Assembly (NCBI RefSeq): GCF_000420085.1
Contig: NZ_ATUG01000002.1
Location: forward strand, 1,674,001 to 1,738,000
Source: Desulfospira joergensenii DSM 10085
GTDB taxonomy: Bacteria; Desulfobacterota; Desulfobacteria; Desulfobacterales; Desulfobacteraceae
Direction: 5' to 3'
DNA length: 64,000 nucleotides
Shown here: piece by piece, positions 12,005 through 19,402 of the stretch
How the letters are laid out: every line of letters starts with the position of its first letter
Position numbering within the stretch: the stretch's first letter is position 1
Notes under the pieces: generated by a model
What the model was told of the DNA's origin: nothing
The model's input: the letters and a program-made list of their open reading frames with translations, nothing else
Databases searched by the model: none
Program-made: the position numbers and the translations under genes

Positions 12005-12649
12005 TTATTTTCCTTTACACGGAACCCGCTCGAACTGGGGCATGTTGATATCGATCCAGTCAAGGATCTTGTCCATTTCCCGGGCCATTTCCTGCAACGC
12101 CTTTCCCCGGTGACTGACCTTTCCTTTCTCTTCCAGGGAAAGCTGGGCAAAGGTCTTGTTGAACTCCGGAAAAAAGAACAGGGGATCATACCCGAATCCG
12201 TTTTCCCCCTGGGCTTCCCGGGTCAGGATTCCCTCGCACCGGCCTTCATAGGTCAGGGCCGCCCCCGTGGGCACGGCAATGGAGATGACGCATTGGAAAT
12301 GGGCCTTCCGGTTTTCCTCATTTTTGAGGGCGTCCAAAAGCTTTTCCACGTTCTGGGCATCCGTGGCCTCTTCCCCGGCATACCGGGCCGAGTAGACCCC
12401 CGGTGCATTGTCCAGGGCCTCCACACAGAGTCCTGAATCATCGGCCATGACCGGATACCCAAGAATCCTGGCCGTAAAAGAGGCTTTCTTATAAGCGTTC
12501 TCGTCAAAGGTTTCCCCATCCTCAATAACCTCGGGGATGGGGCCGAAATCATCCAGGGTTCTGATCTCAACGGGAAAGCCTTTCAGCAGTTCCGTAATCT
12601 CCCTTTTCTTTCCCTTGTTTGTGGTGGCCAGCACCAATACCTGTTTCAA
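12005..12649 (-). CDS. rdgB: XTP/dITP diphosphatase (RdgB/HAM1)
   Basis: House-cleaning pyrophosphatase hydrolysing ITP, dITP and XTP to monophosphates, preventing incorporation of deaminated purines. The N-terminus VLATTNKGKKREI matches the HAM1 nucleotide-binding T/SxNxxK motif. The motif VMADDSGLCVEALDNAPGVYSARYAG is diagnostic, and GFGYDPLFFFPE plus SHRGKALQ complete the family set. 214 residues is slightly long for the family (about 200). It is the first gene of the leftward four-gene operon; its promoter should lie in 12650-12800. Confidence 0.95.
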   Translation of the reverse strand: MKQVLVLATTNKGKKREITELLKGFPVEIRTLDDFGPIPEVIEDGETFDENAYKKASFTARILGYPVMADDSGLCVEALDNAPGVYSARYAGEEATDAQNVEKLLDALKNEENRKAHFQCVISIAVPTGAALTYEGRCEGILTREAQGENGFGYDPLFFFPEFNKTFAQLSLEEKGKVSHRGKALQEMAREMDKILDWIDINMPQFERVPCKGK

Positions 12650-13187
12650 TTTTTACTCCTTAGATGTTTAATGATTTTCGGATAATATAAGTCGGGGGAG
12701 CCTCTTTGTAAAGTGGGGTGGAGCCGGCATGGGTGCAGCCGCATTTTGATTTTAACCTGAAAACCTATATCAGGGAAAATCTTTTACAAAGTTGGAAACA
12801 TCATCGCCAGTTCGGATATTGAGAAGGCTGGCGGGCTGTGGAGAAAACATCGGATGGAATTCTAAAATAATTCTGAGAAATTTTCATTCTGCGGAGCCTC
12901 AGTCTGCCCGGCCGGATTTTCGGCGAAAACAGAAAAGTCATTCTTTAGAGCTTGTATCACGCCAATTTTATTGATAATTCGTAAAAAGGCTGTTCGGAGA
13001 TGATTGAGTAGTCGACTTATTAAAAAATTTGTTCTAACAATCATTGGATAATAATTTTCGGTCAATGGAACCGGCTAATTATTAAAATGTTTTTTTATAG
13101 TGCCATTCCGGCAGTAGGCCTCTGATAGCGAACGTCAGTATTCCATGGATCTCACACATTAACTTTAATCATTAAAGAAGGAGTCAA
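12650..13187. other. AT-rich intergenic region
   Basis: 538 bases between the divergent rdgB and TIGR04076-like genes. I see no convincing gene: the short frames have no ribosome binding site or recognisable product. It holds a spaced inverted repeat (CTTTGTAAA near 12704, TTTACAAAG near 12783) and a TTTTCG-G-CGAAAA palindrome near 12917. From about 12840 it is clearly richer in A and T than flanking genes. It should contain the rdgB promoter and the promoter of the 13188 gene. Confidence 0.5.
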
Positions 13188-13619
13188 ATGAAAGAAACTA
13201 CAATAAAAAGATACGGGGAAAGAGTGGGATACACGGAATCGGAAGTTGAAAGATTCCATGAAGGAGGTCACAGAGTCCGCCAGGTAAGTCATCTATCCCG
13301 AGTGGCATCAAAGTATTCAATTCAAGCAGAGGTGATAGAGGCGAAGAACTGCAATTCCGGCCACACGGTTGGACAGATACTCACCCTTGATGTCGATGGT
13401 AATTTCATCACAAAATTATGCCCCGGTCGGATGTGCGTATATCTGTTATCACAACTTGCGATCCCCGTAGCCCTGATTAATGAAAGGTTCAGCGAGGGCC
13501 TTGAGCCCAATGACTTTCACTTTATGAGACAGGTACGCTGCCCTGATGCCGGAGTTAATTGTTTGGGGTATGGCCAGGTCATGCTCAAAATTCAGGTTGT
13601 TCCAAGAATTGGAAAATAA
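13188..13619 (+). CDS. TIGR04076-like small protein
   Basis: 143 residues preceded by a strong AAGGAG site. The central and C-terminal part resembles the TIGR04076 family of small Cys-containing proteins: a KNCNSGHTVGQ segment, LCPGRMCVYLLSQL, then MRQVRCPDAGVNCLGYGQVMLKIQ. About 45 extra N-terminal residues (KRYGERVGYTESEVERFHEGGH) precede the domain. The function of the family is unknown to me, and the assignment is by eye. Base composition is more AT-rich than neighbours to the left, in line with the mazEF segment that follows. Confidence 0.6.
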   Translation: MKETTIKRYGERVGYTESEVERFHEGGHRVRQVSHLSRVASKYSIQAEVIEAKNCNSGHTVGQILTLDVDGNFITKLCPGRMCVYLLSQLAIPVALINERFSEGLEPNDFHFMRQVRCPDAGVNCLGYGQVMLKIQVVPRIGK

Positions 13620-13749
13620 AGAAGAGCTGAAAATCTTCTCAAGATGCAGCTCGGCTGCTAGAAAATATCCTGTTCTATTCGAAGCCAACGCCCGTTCCAT
13701 TGGCCAAGGACTGTCTTATGAGTAAATATATATCATGCTTTGTATAAAA

Positions 13750-13778
13750 TTGACTTTTCGGATGGATATAATTATATT
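13750..13778 (+). promoter_or_regulatory. mazEF promoter
   Basis: TTGACT at 13750-13755 and TATATT at 13773-13778 are separated by exactly 17 bases, a good sigma-70-type promoter. The -10 box lies inside the palindrome at 13760-13794, so a bound MazE/MazF complex would cover it. Confidence 0.65.
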
Positions 13779-13794
13779 GTAATTACATCCATCC
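13760..13794. promoter_or_regulatory. Palindromic operator of mazEF
   Basis: Inverted repeat of two 15-base arms (13760-13774 and 13780-13794) matching at 14 of 15 positions, with a 5-base spacer. It overlaps the -10 box and ends 14 bases before the mazE start codon. Autoregulation of mazEF by the antitoxin and its complex with toxin is established for the family, so this is the natural binding site here. Confidence 0.7.
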
Positions 13795-13808
13795 AAAAGG
13801 AGACACAA

Positions 13809-14063
13809 ATGGCAACCTTAATAAAAATTGGGAATTCCCAGGGGATTCGGATCCCCAAGGCCGTGATAGAGCAGGCAGATCTGAATGACAAAGAGTTGTT
13901 ATTCAAGGTAATGGATGACGGGCTTTTGATTCAGCCTGTGCGTAAAATCCGGCAGGGCTGGAAAGAAAAGTTTGACAGGGGAATCGATTCTGGTCATGGA
14001 GAGGAAACGGACCGGGAATGGCTGGAATCCCCATTGACGGATGATGAGGACCGGGAATGGTAA
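13809..14063 (+). CDS. mazE: MazE/AbrB-type antitoxin
   Basis: 84 residues from the ATG at 13809, preceded by AAGGAGA; the frame extends upstream to 13740 but without a ribosome site. The N-terminus has the swapped-hairpin DNA-binding signature (MATLIKIGNSQGIRIPKAVIEQA), followed by DGLLIQPVRK. The C-terminal half is acidic and probably disordered (SPLTDDEDREW), the usual toxin-binding tail. It overlaps mazF by seven bases. Predicted to neutralise MazF and repress its own promoter. Confidence 0.9.
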   Translation: MATLIKIGNSQGIRIPKAVIEQADLNDKELLFKVMDDGLLIQPVRKIRQGWKEKFDRGIDSGHGEETDREWLESPLTDDEDREW

Positions 14064-14386
14064 AGCAGGAGATCTCCAGATTTGAGATCTGGCTCATCCA
14101 GCTTGATCCGGCACAGGGATTTGAAATCAGAGAAACCAGACCCTGTGTTGTGATTTCCCCGGATGAAATGTCTTCATTAAAAACCGCAATTGTTGCCCCA
14201 ATGACATCAAAGGGATTTAATTTCCCCACAAGAATTCCATGTACATTCAAGGGAAAAAAGGGGTGGATCCTCCTGGATCAGATAAGGGCGGTTGATAAAT
14301 CCAGACTGGTTAAGAGGCTGGGGATCCTATCAAAAAGTGCACAGATAAAAACAATCAATTGCCTTCAGGAATTGTTTGCCCTATAG
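14057..14386 (+). CDS. mazF: MazF/PemK-type endoribonuclease toxin
   Basis: 109 residues, normal for MazF. Signatures: FEIWLIQLDPAQGFEIRETRPCVVISPDEM (the loop and strand around the catalytic Arg), TAIVAPMTSKG, and DQIRAVDKSRL near the C-terminus with the conserved Asp-Gln-Ile/Val-Arg core. MazF toxins cleave mRNA at short sequence motifs; the motif for this one cannot be predicted. The start overlaps the mazE stop, a typical coupling. The next gene begins only 15 bases after its stop, which is unusual for a toxin-antitoxin pair. Confidence 0.92.
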   Translation: MVKQEISRFEIWLIQLDPAQGFEIRETRPCVVISPDEMSSLKTAIVAPMTSKGFNFPTRIPCTFKGKKGWILLDQIRAVDKSRLVKRLGILSKSAQIKTINCLQELFAL

Positions 14387-14401
14387 AGGATCGATAACAT
14401 T

Positions 14402-15310
14402 ATGGAAAGAATCGGATTCTACAATTTGAGTTCCTGTTCCGACGGGCACATGGGGAGACCCGGTTCCGGGAAGCCCGGAACGGTCATGGCCTGTTTCTGG
14501 TTTGAGCAGGACATCCGTTTTTTATTCCCCTATATCAATGCCGTGGCACAAAATTGCGAATTCCATGAAAACCTAGGACTGCTCAGATTTGAATTTGAAG
14601 GTTCCTGTTGCGTATTGTATCCGGATAAATGCATCATCTCTCCTTTGGAAGACCATGAGCATGCCAAGGCCTTTGTGGAAAAATTGATGGGGTTTTTAAA
14701 TGCCGTCCTGGAGAAAAAGAAAGAGATCCCGCCCAAATTCAGGCCGTTTGAGCAGACGCCCGTCACAAAGATCATAAAAATCCTGCCCGGGACCAATTGC
14801 GGGGAGTGCGGATTGAAAACCTGCATGGCCTTTGCGGCCATGTTGTCAAAACAGAAGATCCGGCCTTCGGAATGCCCCCATATGGTCCGGCCGGTCCGGG
14901 AGCAGATCACCTATCCGGTCATGGATGAACAGGGGCGGCAGCTTTCCCAGGTGACATTCCAGGTGGATACGGCTGATCCGTCTTTTTCCCTGGACGAAAC
15001 GATTCAGAACAAAAAAGAACTTGAATCCGGGGGGACGGCTCCCTTGCGGGAAGCTTCTGTTCAAGAACAGAAAATCGATTCGGACAGACCGGAATACAGG
15101 ATAAACGGGATTCTTCCCGAACCCTTAAGTGCAAGGGAGATTGAGGTGCTTCGCCATATGGGCCATGGGCTGACCAACCGGGAGATATCGGATCTGCTCT
15201 TCATCAGTCCCCATACAGTGAAAACCCATGTGGCTCATATCTTCAATAAACTGGGCGTCAACCACAGAGTCCAGGCCGTGGTCTGGGCGGCCCGCCAGGG
15301 GCTGGTATGA
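14402..15310 (+). CDS. LuxR-type transcription factor with Fe-S cluster motif
   Basis: 302 residues. Residues 1-125 are a domain I cannot name. Residues 126-165 carry C133-x2-C136-x4-C141-x16-C158 (TNCGECGLKTCMAFAA...ECP), the motif of a small [4Fe-4S]-binding domain found in corrinoid and CO-dehydrogenase associated proteins. A linker follows, and the C-terminus (about 240-302) is a textbook LuxR/GerE helix-turn-helix: LSAREIEVLRHMGHGLTNREIS, then ISPHTVKTHVAHIFNKLGV. There is no receiver domain, so the cluster or the N-terminal domain is the likely sensor. It probably responds to redox state, oxygen or iron, which is inference. It is placed 15 bases after mazF and 104 bases before a DUF3786 gene with the same cysteine spacing. 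Confidence 0.85.
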   Translation: MERIGFYNLSSCSDGHMGRPGSGKPGTVMACFWFEQDIRFLFPYINAVAQNCEFHENLGLLRFEFEGSCCVLYPDKCIISPLEDHEHAKAFVEKLMGFLNAVLEKKKEIPPKFRPFEQTPVTKIIKILPGTNCGECGLKTCMAFAAMLSKQKIRPSECPHMVRPVREQITYPVMDEQGRQLSQVTFQVDTADPSFSLDETIQNKKELESGGTAPLREASVQEQKIDSDRPEYRINGILPEPLSAREIEVLRHMGHGLTNREISDLLFISPHTVKTHVAHIFNKLGVNHRVQAVVWAARQGLV

Positions 15311-15414
15311 TTGTCCCGGCAAAATCCCCCTTTTGGGGGATGCGATTTGTCCTTATCTGTGAAAGGATCCGGAAACACCTTAACCCGGATTCGAAGAGAA
15401 AAGGAGGATAAAAT

Positions 15415-16233
15415 ATGTTTGCCAATGCCATGGAAGTGTTTAAGCTGCTGGATCAATCCAATTGCAGGAAATGCAATGAAACCACCTGCCTGGCCTTTGC
15501 CTCCAAGGTTTTTCTGGGACAGAAAACCCTGGATCTCTGCCCGGCCGTTGATCCGGAAATCCTGAAGCGATACGGCGGACAGGTAAATAAAAACAATTCC
15601 AGTGATGCGGAAATGGAAAAGGCCCTGGCCGAACTGAAAGAGGAGCTGGGCCGATGTGATCTGGAAGAAGCAGCCCGCCGGACCGGAGGAAAATTTCAAA
15701 ACAACCGGCTGACCCTGAAAATTTTCGGGAGGCTGTTTTCCCTGGAAAATGGAGGAAGAATTATAACCGATATCCATACCACCCCCTGGCTGGTGCTCCC
15801 GGTGATTTCCTATGTGCTGGATTGCAAGGGAGTTCCTCTCACCGGCAAGTGGACGTCTTTCCGGGAGATTGAAAATGCAAGGGAAAAATACGGACTTTTT
15901 GCCCAGCGGGCTGAAAAACCCCTCCAGAAGATCGCAGACACCCATACAGCGCTGTTTGAAGATCTCACCCTGATCTTTAATGGCCGGGAAGTTGAAAATG
16001 TATATGAATCAGACATCGCCCTGGTCCTGGAGCCTCTGCCCATGGTGCCCATGCTGATCTGCTATTGGAAACCTGAAGAGGGAATGGAATCGGATCTCCG
16101 TATCTTCTATGATTCCAGCGCTTCGGCCAATGCCGGGGCAGATATCGCTTTTGGTCTGGGCACCGGTTTCGTCAGGATGCTCGAGAGGCTGACCCTCACC
16201 CATGGCTGGCAAGAGGCTTCCGCCCATGGGTAA
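15415..16233 (+). CDS. DUF3786 protein with N-terminal Fe-S motif
   Basis: 272 residues after AAAGGAGG. The N-terminus carries C17-x2-C20-x4-C25-x16-C42 (SNCRKCNETTCLAFAS...LCP), identical in spacing to the motif in the upstream LuxR protein. Residues 90-260 match my recollection of DUF3786 (GRIITDIHTTPWLVLPVISYVL, GVPLTGKWTSFREIENA, and FYDSSASANAGADIAFGLGTGFVRMLE). DUF3786 proteins occur in anaerobes with corrinoid or one-carbon metabolism, with no defined activity. It is probably soluble and cytoplasmic. Its stop lies within the ribosome-site region of the following kinase. Confidence 0.82.
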   Translation: MFANAMEVFKLLDQSNCRKCNETTCLAFASKVFLGQKTLDLCPAVDPEILKRYGGQVNKNNSSDAEMEKALAELKEELGRCDLEEAARRTGGKFQNNRLTLKIFGRLFSLENGGRIITDIHTTPWLVLPVISYVLDCKGVPLTGKWTSFREIENAREKYGLFAQRAEKPLQKIADTHTALFEDLTLIFNGREVENVYESDIALVLEPLPMVPMLICYWKPEEGMESDLRIFYDSSASANAGADIAFGLGTGFVRMLERLTLTHGWQEASAHG

Positions 16234-16247
16234 GGAGGAATTATAAA

Positions 16248-16274
16248 ATGATCGGAAGGTCCGGTGGAGCATAA
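16248..16274 (+). CDS. Possible 8-residue leader peptide before the FGGY kinase
   Basis: The strongest ribosome site here, AAGGAGGAATTATAAA, is correctly placed for an ATG at 16248 that opens an eight-codon frame (MIGRSGGA) ending at TAA 16272-16274. This frame overlaps the kinase GTG start at 16264 in another frame. It could couple translation or be accidental. An alternative is a frameshift at the kinase 5' end. Confidence 0.35.
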   Translation: MIGRSGGA

Positions 16275-17817
16275 AACCATTCTGGCAGTTGACTGCGGGA
16301 CCCAGAGTCTGAGGGCGATTCTTTTTTCCCCCAAGGGCGATCTCCTGGCACGGGTTCAGCAAGGGTATTTTCCTTACACCAGTCCGGGGCCGGGCCTGGC
16401 GGAACAGGACCCTCAAATCTACTGGGACAGCCTGGTAACCGCTTTAAAAGAGTTAAAAGAAAAATATCAGGACCTCTTTGCCTCCATTTCCGGGGTGGGG
16501 GTGACCACCCAGCGGAATACCATGATCAATGTGGACAGGGAGGGGAAAGTGCTCCGGCCGGCCATTACCTGGCTTGACCAGAGAAGGGCCAAACCCTGTT
16601 TCGGAGAGTCCGGGGTCTTGTCCATGGGGCTTAAACTCCTGGGATTGGAAAGAAAAGTGCTGGATGTCCAGGCCCAGGGAAAATGCAATTGGATCATGCA
16701 GAACCAGCCCGGGATCTGGGAGAACACCCATAAGTACCTCCAGGTATCCGGATTTTTAAACCAGAGGCTCACCGGCGTGTTCAAGGATTCCAGCGCCTCC
16801 CAGATCGGTCATCTCCCCTTTGACTTCAAGGCCGGGACCTGGGCCACGGGGTTTTCCCTGGCCAGAAAACTTTTTCCCGTTCCTGCTGAAAAACTGCCCG
16901 AACTGGTGGCGCCCGGTGAGATCATCGGTGAGATCAGTAGGGAGGCATCTGAAAAGACCGGCCTGAAACAGGGGCTCCCGGTAATCGCCTGCGGATCGGA
17001 CAAAGGGTGCGAAACTCTGGGCGCCGGGGTGACGGATGAAACCATGGCCGCCTTGAGTTTCGGCACCAGTGCAACGGTCCAGACCACTACGCCCGCCTAT
17101 TATGAAACCCTTGCCCTGATGCCTCCCTATCCCTCTCCGGTTCCCGGGAGATATAACCCGGAGATTGAAATTTTCAGGGGATTCTGGATGATTGCCTGGT
17201 TCAAGCAGGAGTTTGCCTATGAAGAGGTGGAAGAGGCCGAAAAACTGGGGGTGCCGGTGGAAGAGATCCTGAACCGATGCCTGGAACGGACAGAACCCGG
17301 CGCCATGGGGCTTCTGGTCCAGCCCTATTGGGGACCGGGCCTGGATCTTCCCGATGCCAAGGGCGCCATGATCGGATTCGGGGATGTCCACACCAAGGAT
17401 CATATTTACCGGGCTGTCATCGAAGGTTTAGGCTTTGCCATGCTGGAGGGCCTGGAGAAGATCCAGGCCAAGGGCGGGGTTGTCAAGACAAGTGCTGCGG
17501 TTTCAGGCGGGGCGTCCCAGAGCGATGAGATCTGCCAGATCATGGCGGATATATTCAATCTTCCCATGGTCAGGGGGCAGACCCATGAAACCTCGGGCCT
17601 GGGGGCCGCCATTGTCACGGCCAGGGGGCTGGGGATTTATAAAACCATTGGAGAGGCGGTTGGGAATATGGTCCATGCCAGTCGGGTGTTTCAACCCGAG
17701 GCCGGGAATGTAAGGATCTACAGGCGGCTCTACCGGGAGGTGTATAAACATCTTTACCCGACTCTGTCCCCTTTGTACGCCCGGATCCGGGAGATTACGG
17801 GATATCCGGAAAGTTAA
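16264..17817 (+). CDS. FGGY-family carbohydrate kinase
   Basis: 517 residues, starting at GTG because a TGA at 16249-16251 blocks extension and no ATG lies near. The N-terminus has ILAVDCGTQSLRAILF and VGVTTQRNTMI; the second domain has ALSFGTSATVQTT, AVSGGASQSDEICQIMADIFNLP and ETSGLGAAIVTARGLG. It phosphorylates a polyol or sugar with ATP; glycerol, xylulose and ribulose kinases share this fold, and the substrate cannot be assigned. It differs clearly from glpK in this window and lacks the GlpK GWVEHDP motif. It is the last gene of the putative mazEF-LuxR-DUF3786 operon. Confidence 0.88.
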   Translation: MEHKTILAVDCGTQSLRAILFSPKGDLLARVQQGYFPYTSPGPGLAEQDPQIYWDSLVTALKELKEKYQDLFASISGVGVTTQRNTMINVDREGKVLRPAITWLDQRRAKPCFGESGVLSMGLKLLGLERKVLDVQAQGKCNWIMQNQPGIWENTHKYLQVSGFLNQRLTGVFKDSSASQIGHLPFDFKAGTWATGFSLARKLFPVPAEKLPELVAPGEIIGEISREASEKTGLKQGLPVIACGSDKGCETLGAGVTDETMAALSFGTSATVQTTTPAYYETLALMPPYPSPVPGRYNPEIEIFRGFWMIAWFKQEFAYEEVEEAEKLGVPVEEILNRCLERTEPGAMGLLVQPYWGPGLDLPDAKGAMIGFGDVHTKDHIYRAVIEGLGFAMLEGLEKIQAKGGVVKTSAAVSGGASQSDEICQIMADIFNLPMVRGQTHETSGLGAAIVTARGLGIYKTIGEAVGNMVHASRVFQPEAGNVRIYRRLYREVYKHLYPTLSPLYARIREITGYPES

Positions 17818-17841
17818 AGGCCACCTCCAATAACGGCCTTT
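17816..17841 (+). terminator. Hairpin at the end of the FGGY kinase gene
   Basis: Perfect 7-bp repeat AAAGGCC (17816-17822) and GGCCTTT (17835-17841), overlapping the stop codon. Only three T follow before a G-run, so termination strength is doubtful; it could be an mRNA 3' end stabiliser. Confidence 0.35.
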
Positions 17842-17902
17842 GGGGCGGATCTCCGCGTTGCATGCAAAATTTAATGATTAGAGCTCCCCTGAAATCTTTG
17901 GA

Positions 17903-18331
17903 TTAGATTCCCGTGAGGGTCAGTTCGACCTTCCGGATCCGGGACCCATTGTCATGGTTGACAACCACCACCTGCTGCCAGGTCCCCAGTCTGGGGGCGG
18001 CCTCCCGGACTGGAATACTCATGGAAGGGCCCAGCAGGGCGGCCTGGACATGGCTGTGGCCGTTTCCGTCGTGCCAGGCCTGTTCATGGTCGTAAACCCG
18101 GTCCGGCGGTGCCAGGGCGGTTATTGCCCGCTTCAGATCCGATATTACGCCGGGTTCATATTCAATGGCCGTGACGGAACCGGTGGAACCCGGAACAAAT
18201 ACATGAATGATGCCGGTGGTGATGTTCGAGTCCCGGATAAATCCTTTTATCTCCGGGGTGATGTCCCGGATGTCAGGGCCTGTTTTCATGTCCAGGGAAA
18301 AATTTCGGGTAAACATGCATATCTGGTTCAT
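17903..18331 (-). CDS. yjbQ: YjbQ/UPF0047 family protein
   Basis: 142 residues, usual size. Signatures are GIIHVFVPGSTGSVTAIEYEPG, YDHEQAWHDGNGHSHVQAALLGPSMSIPV and TWQQVVVVNHDNGSR. Members have been reported to show weak thiamine-phosphate synthase activity in E. coli, and the true role is unsettled. The conserved His residues (DGNGHSHV and NHDN) form a metal-like site. It is convergent with the FGGY kinase. The start could also be six codons in, at MFTRNF. Confidence 0.9.
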   Translation of the reverse strand: MNQICMFTRNFSLDMKTGPDIRDITPEIKGFIRDSNITTGIIHVFVPGSTGSVTAIEYEPGVISDLKRAITALAPPDRVYDHEQAWHDGNGHSHVQAALLGPSMSIPVREAAPRLGTWQQVVVVNHDNGSRIRKVELTLTGI

Positions 18332-18404
18332 GGATCTGGCTTCCGTTTTACGGGTTGACTTGAAAAAGAGGGAAAGACCGGCTCAAATGAAAGATGGCAA
18401 TTGC

Positions 18405-19046
18405 TTAGACATGATCTTTACAATCATTGCACAATGTTCCATTTGAATTTTTTTTCTTTCTTTTCTTTAAATACAATTCAAAGGCGGATAAGGTCCATCC
18501 ACTTCCGTTCTCATCACAGAATTTATTGCATTTGCTGCATTTGGGTATAAACTGCTTAAGGATTTCATTCTCCTTGAGCAGTTTGTCATTTTTGGAGGTC
18601 AGATCTTTCATCTCTTTGATGAGCTTTTCTTTTTGACGTTTTAACAGCCTCAGGTCTGATATTTCGCGGGTTACACCGATGATTTTCAGTTTTCCGCCCG
18701 GCTCTTTAAAAAGTTTGGCTTTAATCAAAGCCCAGTATTTCTGTCCGTTTTTATGGATCAGCTGAACTTCGATGGCCCGGGTCTTTTTTATCCCCTTTTC
18801 AAATTTGGGCAGTTCCTGTGCCAAAATTTTGGTTATTTTCTGAAAGGACTGGGGGGTTAATCTTTCCGAGGCGGATCTGTTGATATATTCATCAGGGCCG
18901 TATCCGCTCATTTTTTTAATGGATTCGGTCATGTATTCATATTTCAGGGTTTCCGCATCCAGGGTCCAGATCGCATCAATGCTGCTTTCGGAAAGCAGTT
19001 TTTGGTTGCTTTCGAATTTCTTGACCTGCTCAATATGTGTGGACAT
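18405..19046 (-). CDS. PAS-domain protein with C-terminal zinc-ribbon-like tail
   Basis: 213 residues from the ATG at 19046, which has AAGAG upstream and good promoter spacing; the frame continues to 19184 without a site. A PAS domain spans about 20-135 (SSIDAIWTLDAETLKYEYMTE, GYGPDEYIN, IEVQLIHKNGQKYWALIKAKLF, IGVTREISDLR). A coiled coil follows (about 135-165, KLIKEMKDLTSKNDKLLKENE). The tail has CSKCNKFC and CNDC, resembling a small zinc-binding tail seen on signalling proteins of sulfate reducers. There is no kinase, cyclase or DNA-binding domain, so it is likely an adaptor or input module. Confidence 0.72.
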   Translation of the reverse strand: MSTHIEQVKKFESNQKLLSESSIDAIWTLDAETLKYEYMTESIKKMSGYGPDEYINRSASERLTPQSFQKITKILAQELPKFEKGIKKTRAIEVQLIHKNGQKYWALIKAKLFKEPGGKLKIIGVTREISDLRLLKRQKEKLIKEMKDLTSKNDKLLKENEILKQFIPKCSKCNKFCDENGSGWTLSAFELYLKKRKKKNSNGTLCNDCKDHV

Positions 19047-19092
19047 GATACTCTTAAAAATTGAAATTATTTCAAAAGAATTTTTGCGTATC

Positions 19093-19121
19093 AGGATAAC
19101 TTTAAAATGAAAAGATTTCAA
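19093..19121 (-). promoter_or_regulatory. Promoter of the PAS-domain gene
   Basis: Minus strand TTGAAA (19121-19116), 17-base spacer, TATCCT (19098-19093). It lies about 45 bases before the ATG at 19046 and supports that start. Confidence 0.5.
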
Positions 19122-19301
19122 GCCCTGTCTGGACCCTGTGCGTGGGAGAAAAGGGGGGCAAAGGGGCGCCGGTCCCGGTATCAATGGCGGATGTCAAAGT
19201 TATAGAAAGGGAAGGGTTGGGCAGGTCATGTATAGGAATTTTTGATTTCGCCTTAAAGGAGTTTGTGGCCGATCGTGCCGTGACAAAATCAAAGGATTTG
19301 T

Positions 19302-19331
19302 TTGATTTTGTCCACAAAAGGAAATTACAAT
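19302..19331 (+). promoter_or_regulatory. Promoter of the MBL-fold hydrolase gene
   Basis: TTGATT (19302-19307), 18-base spacer, TACAAT (19326-19331), about 70 bases ahead of the ATG at 19403. The rest of 19122-19301 shows nothing I can assign; the short frames there lack ribosome sites. Confidence 0.45.
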
Positions 19332-19402
19332 AGCATATACCCGCTGTTTTGACGGGAAAAAGGGAAGAGGATTATTTAATTTTTAATAAACAGGAGCCAG
19401 AA

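Noticed and set aside
12862..13065. 67-codon minus-strand frame in the AT-rich gap
   Set aside because: No ribosome site and no recognisable product; AT-rich spacer.
18220..18245. TTCGAGTCCC resembling a tRNA T-loop
   Set aside because: Lies inside the yjbQ coding sequence and has no cloverleaf context.
19142..19333. 63-codon plus-strand frame upstream of the MBL gene
   Set aside because: Overlaps the predicted promoter region and lacks a ribosome site; no similarity seen.
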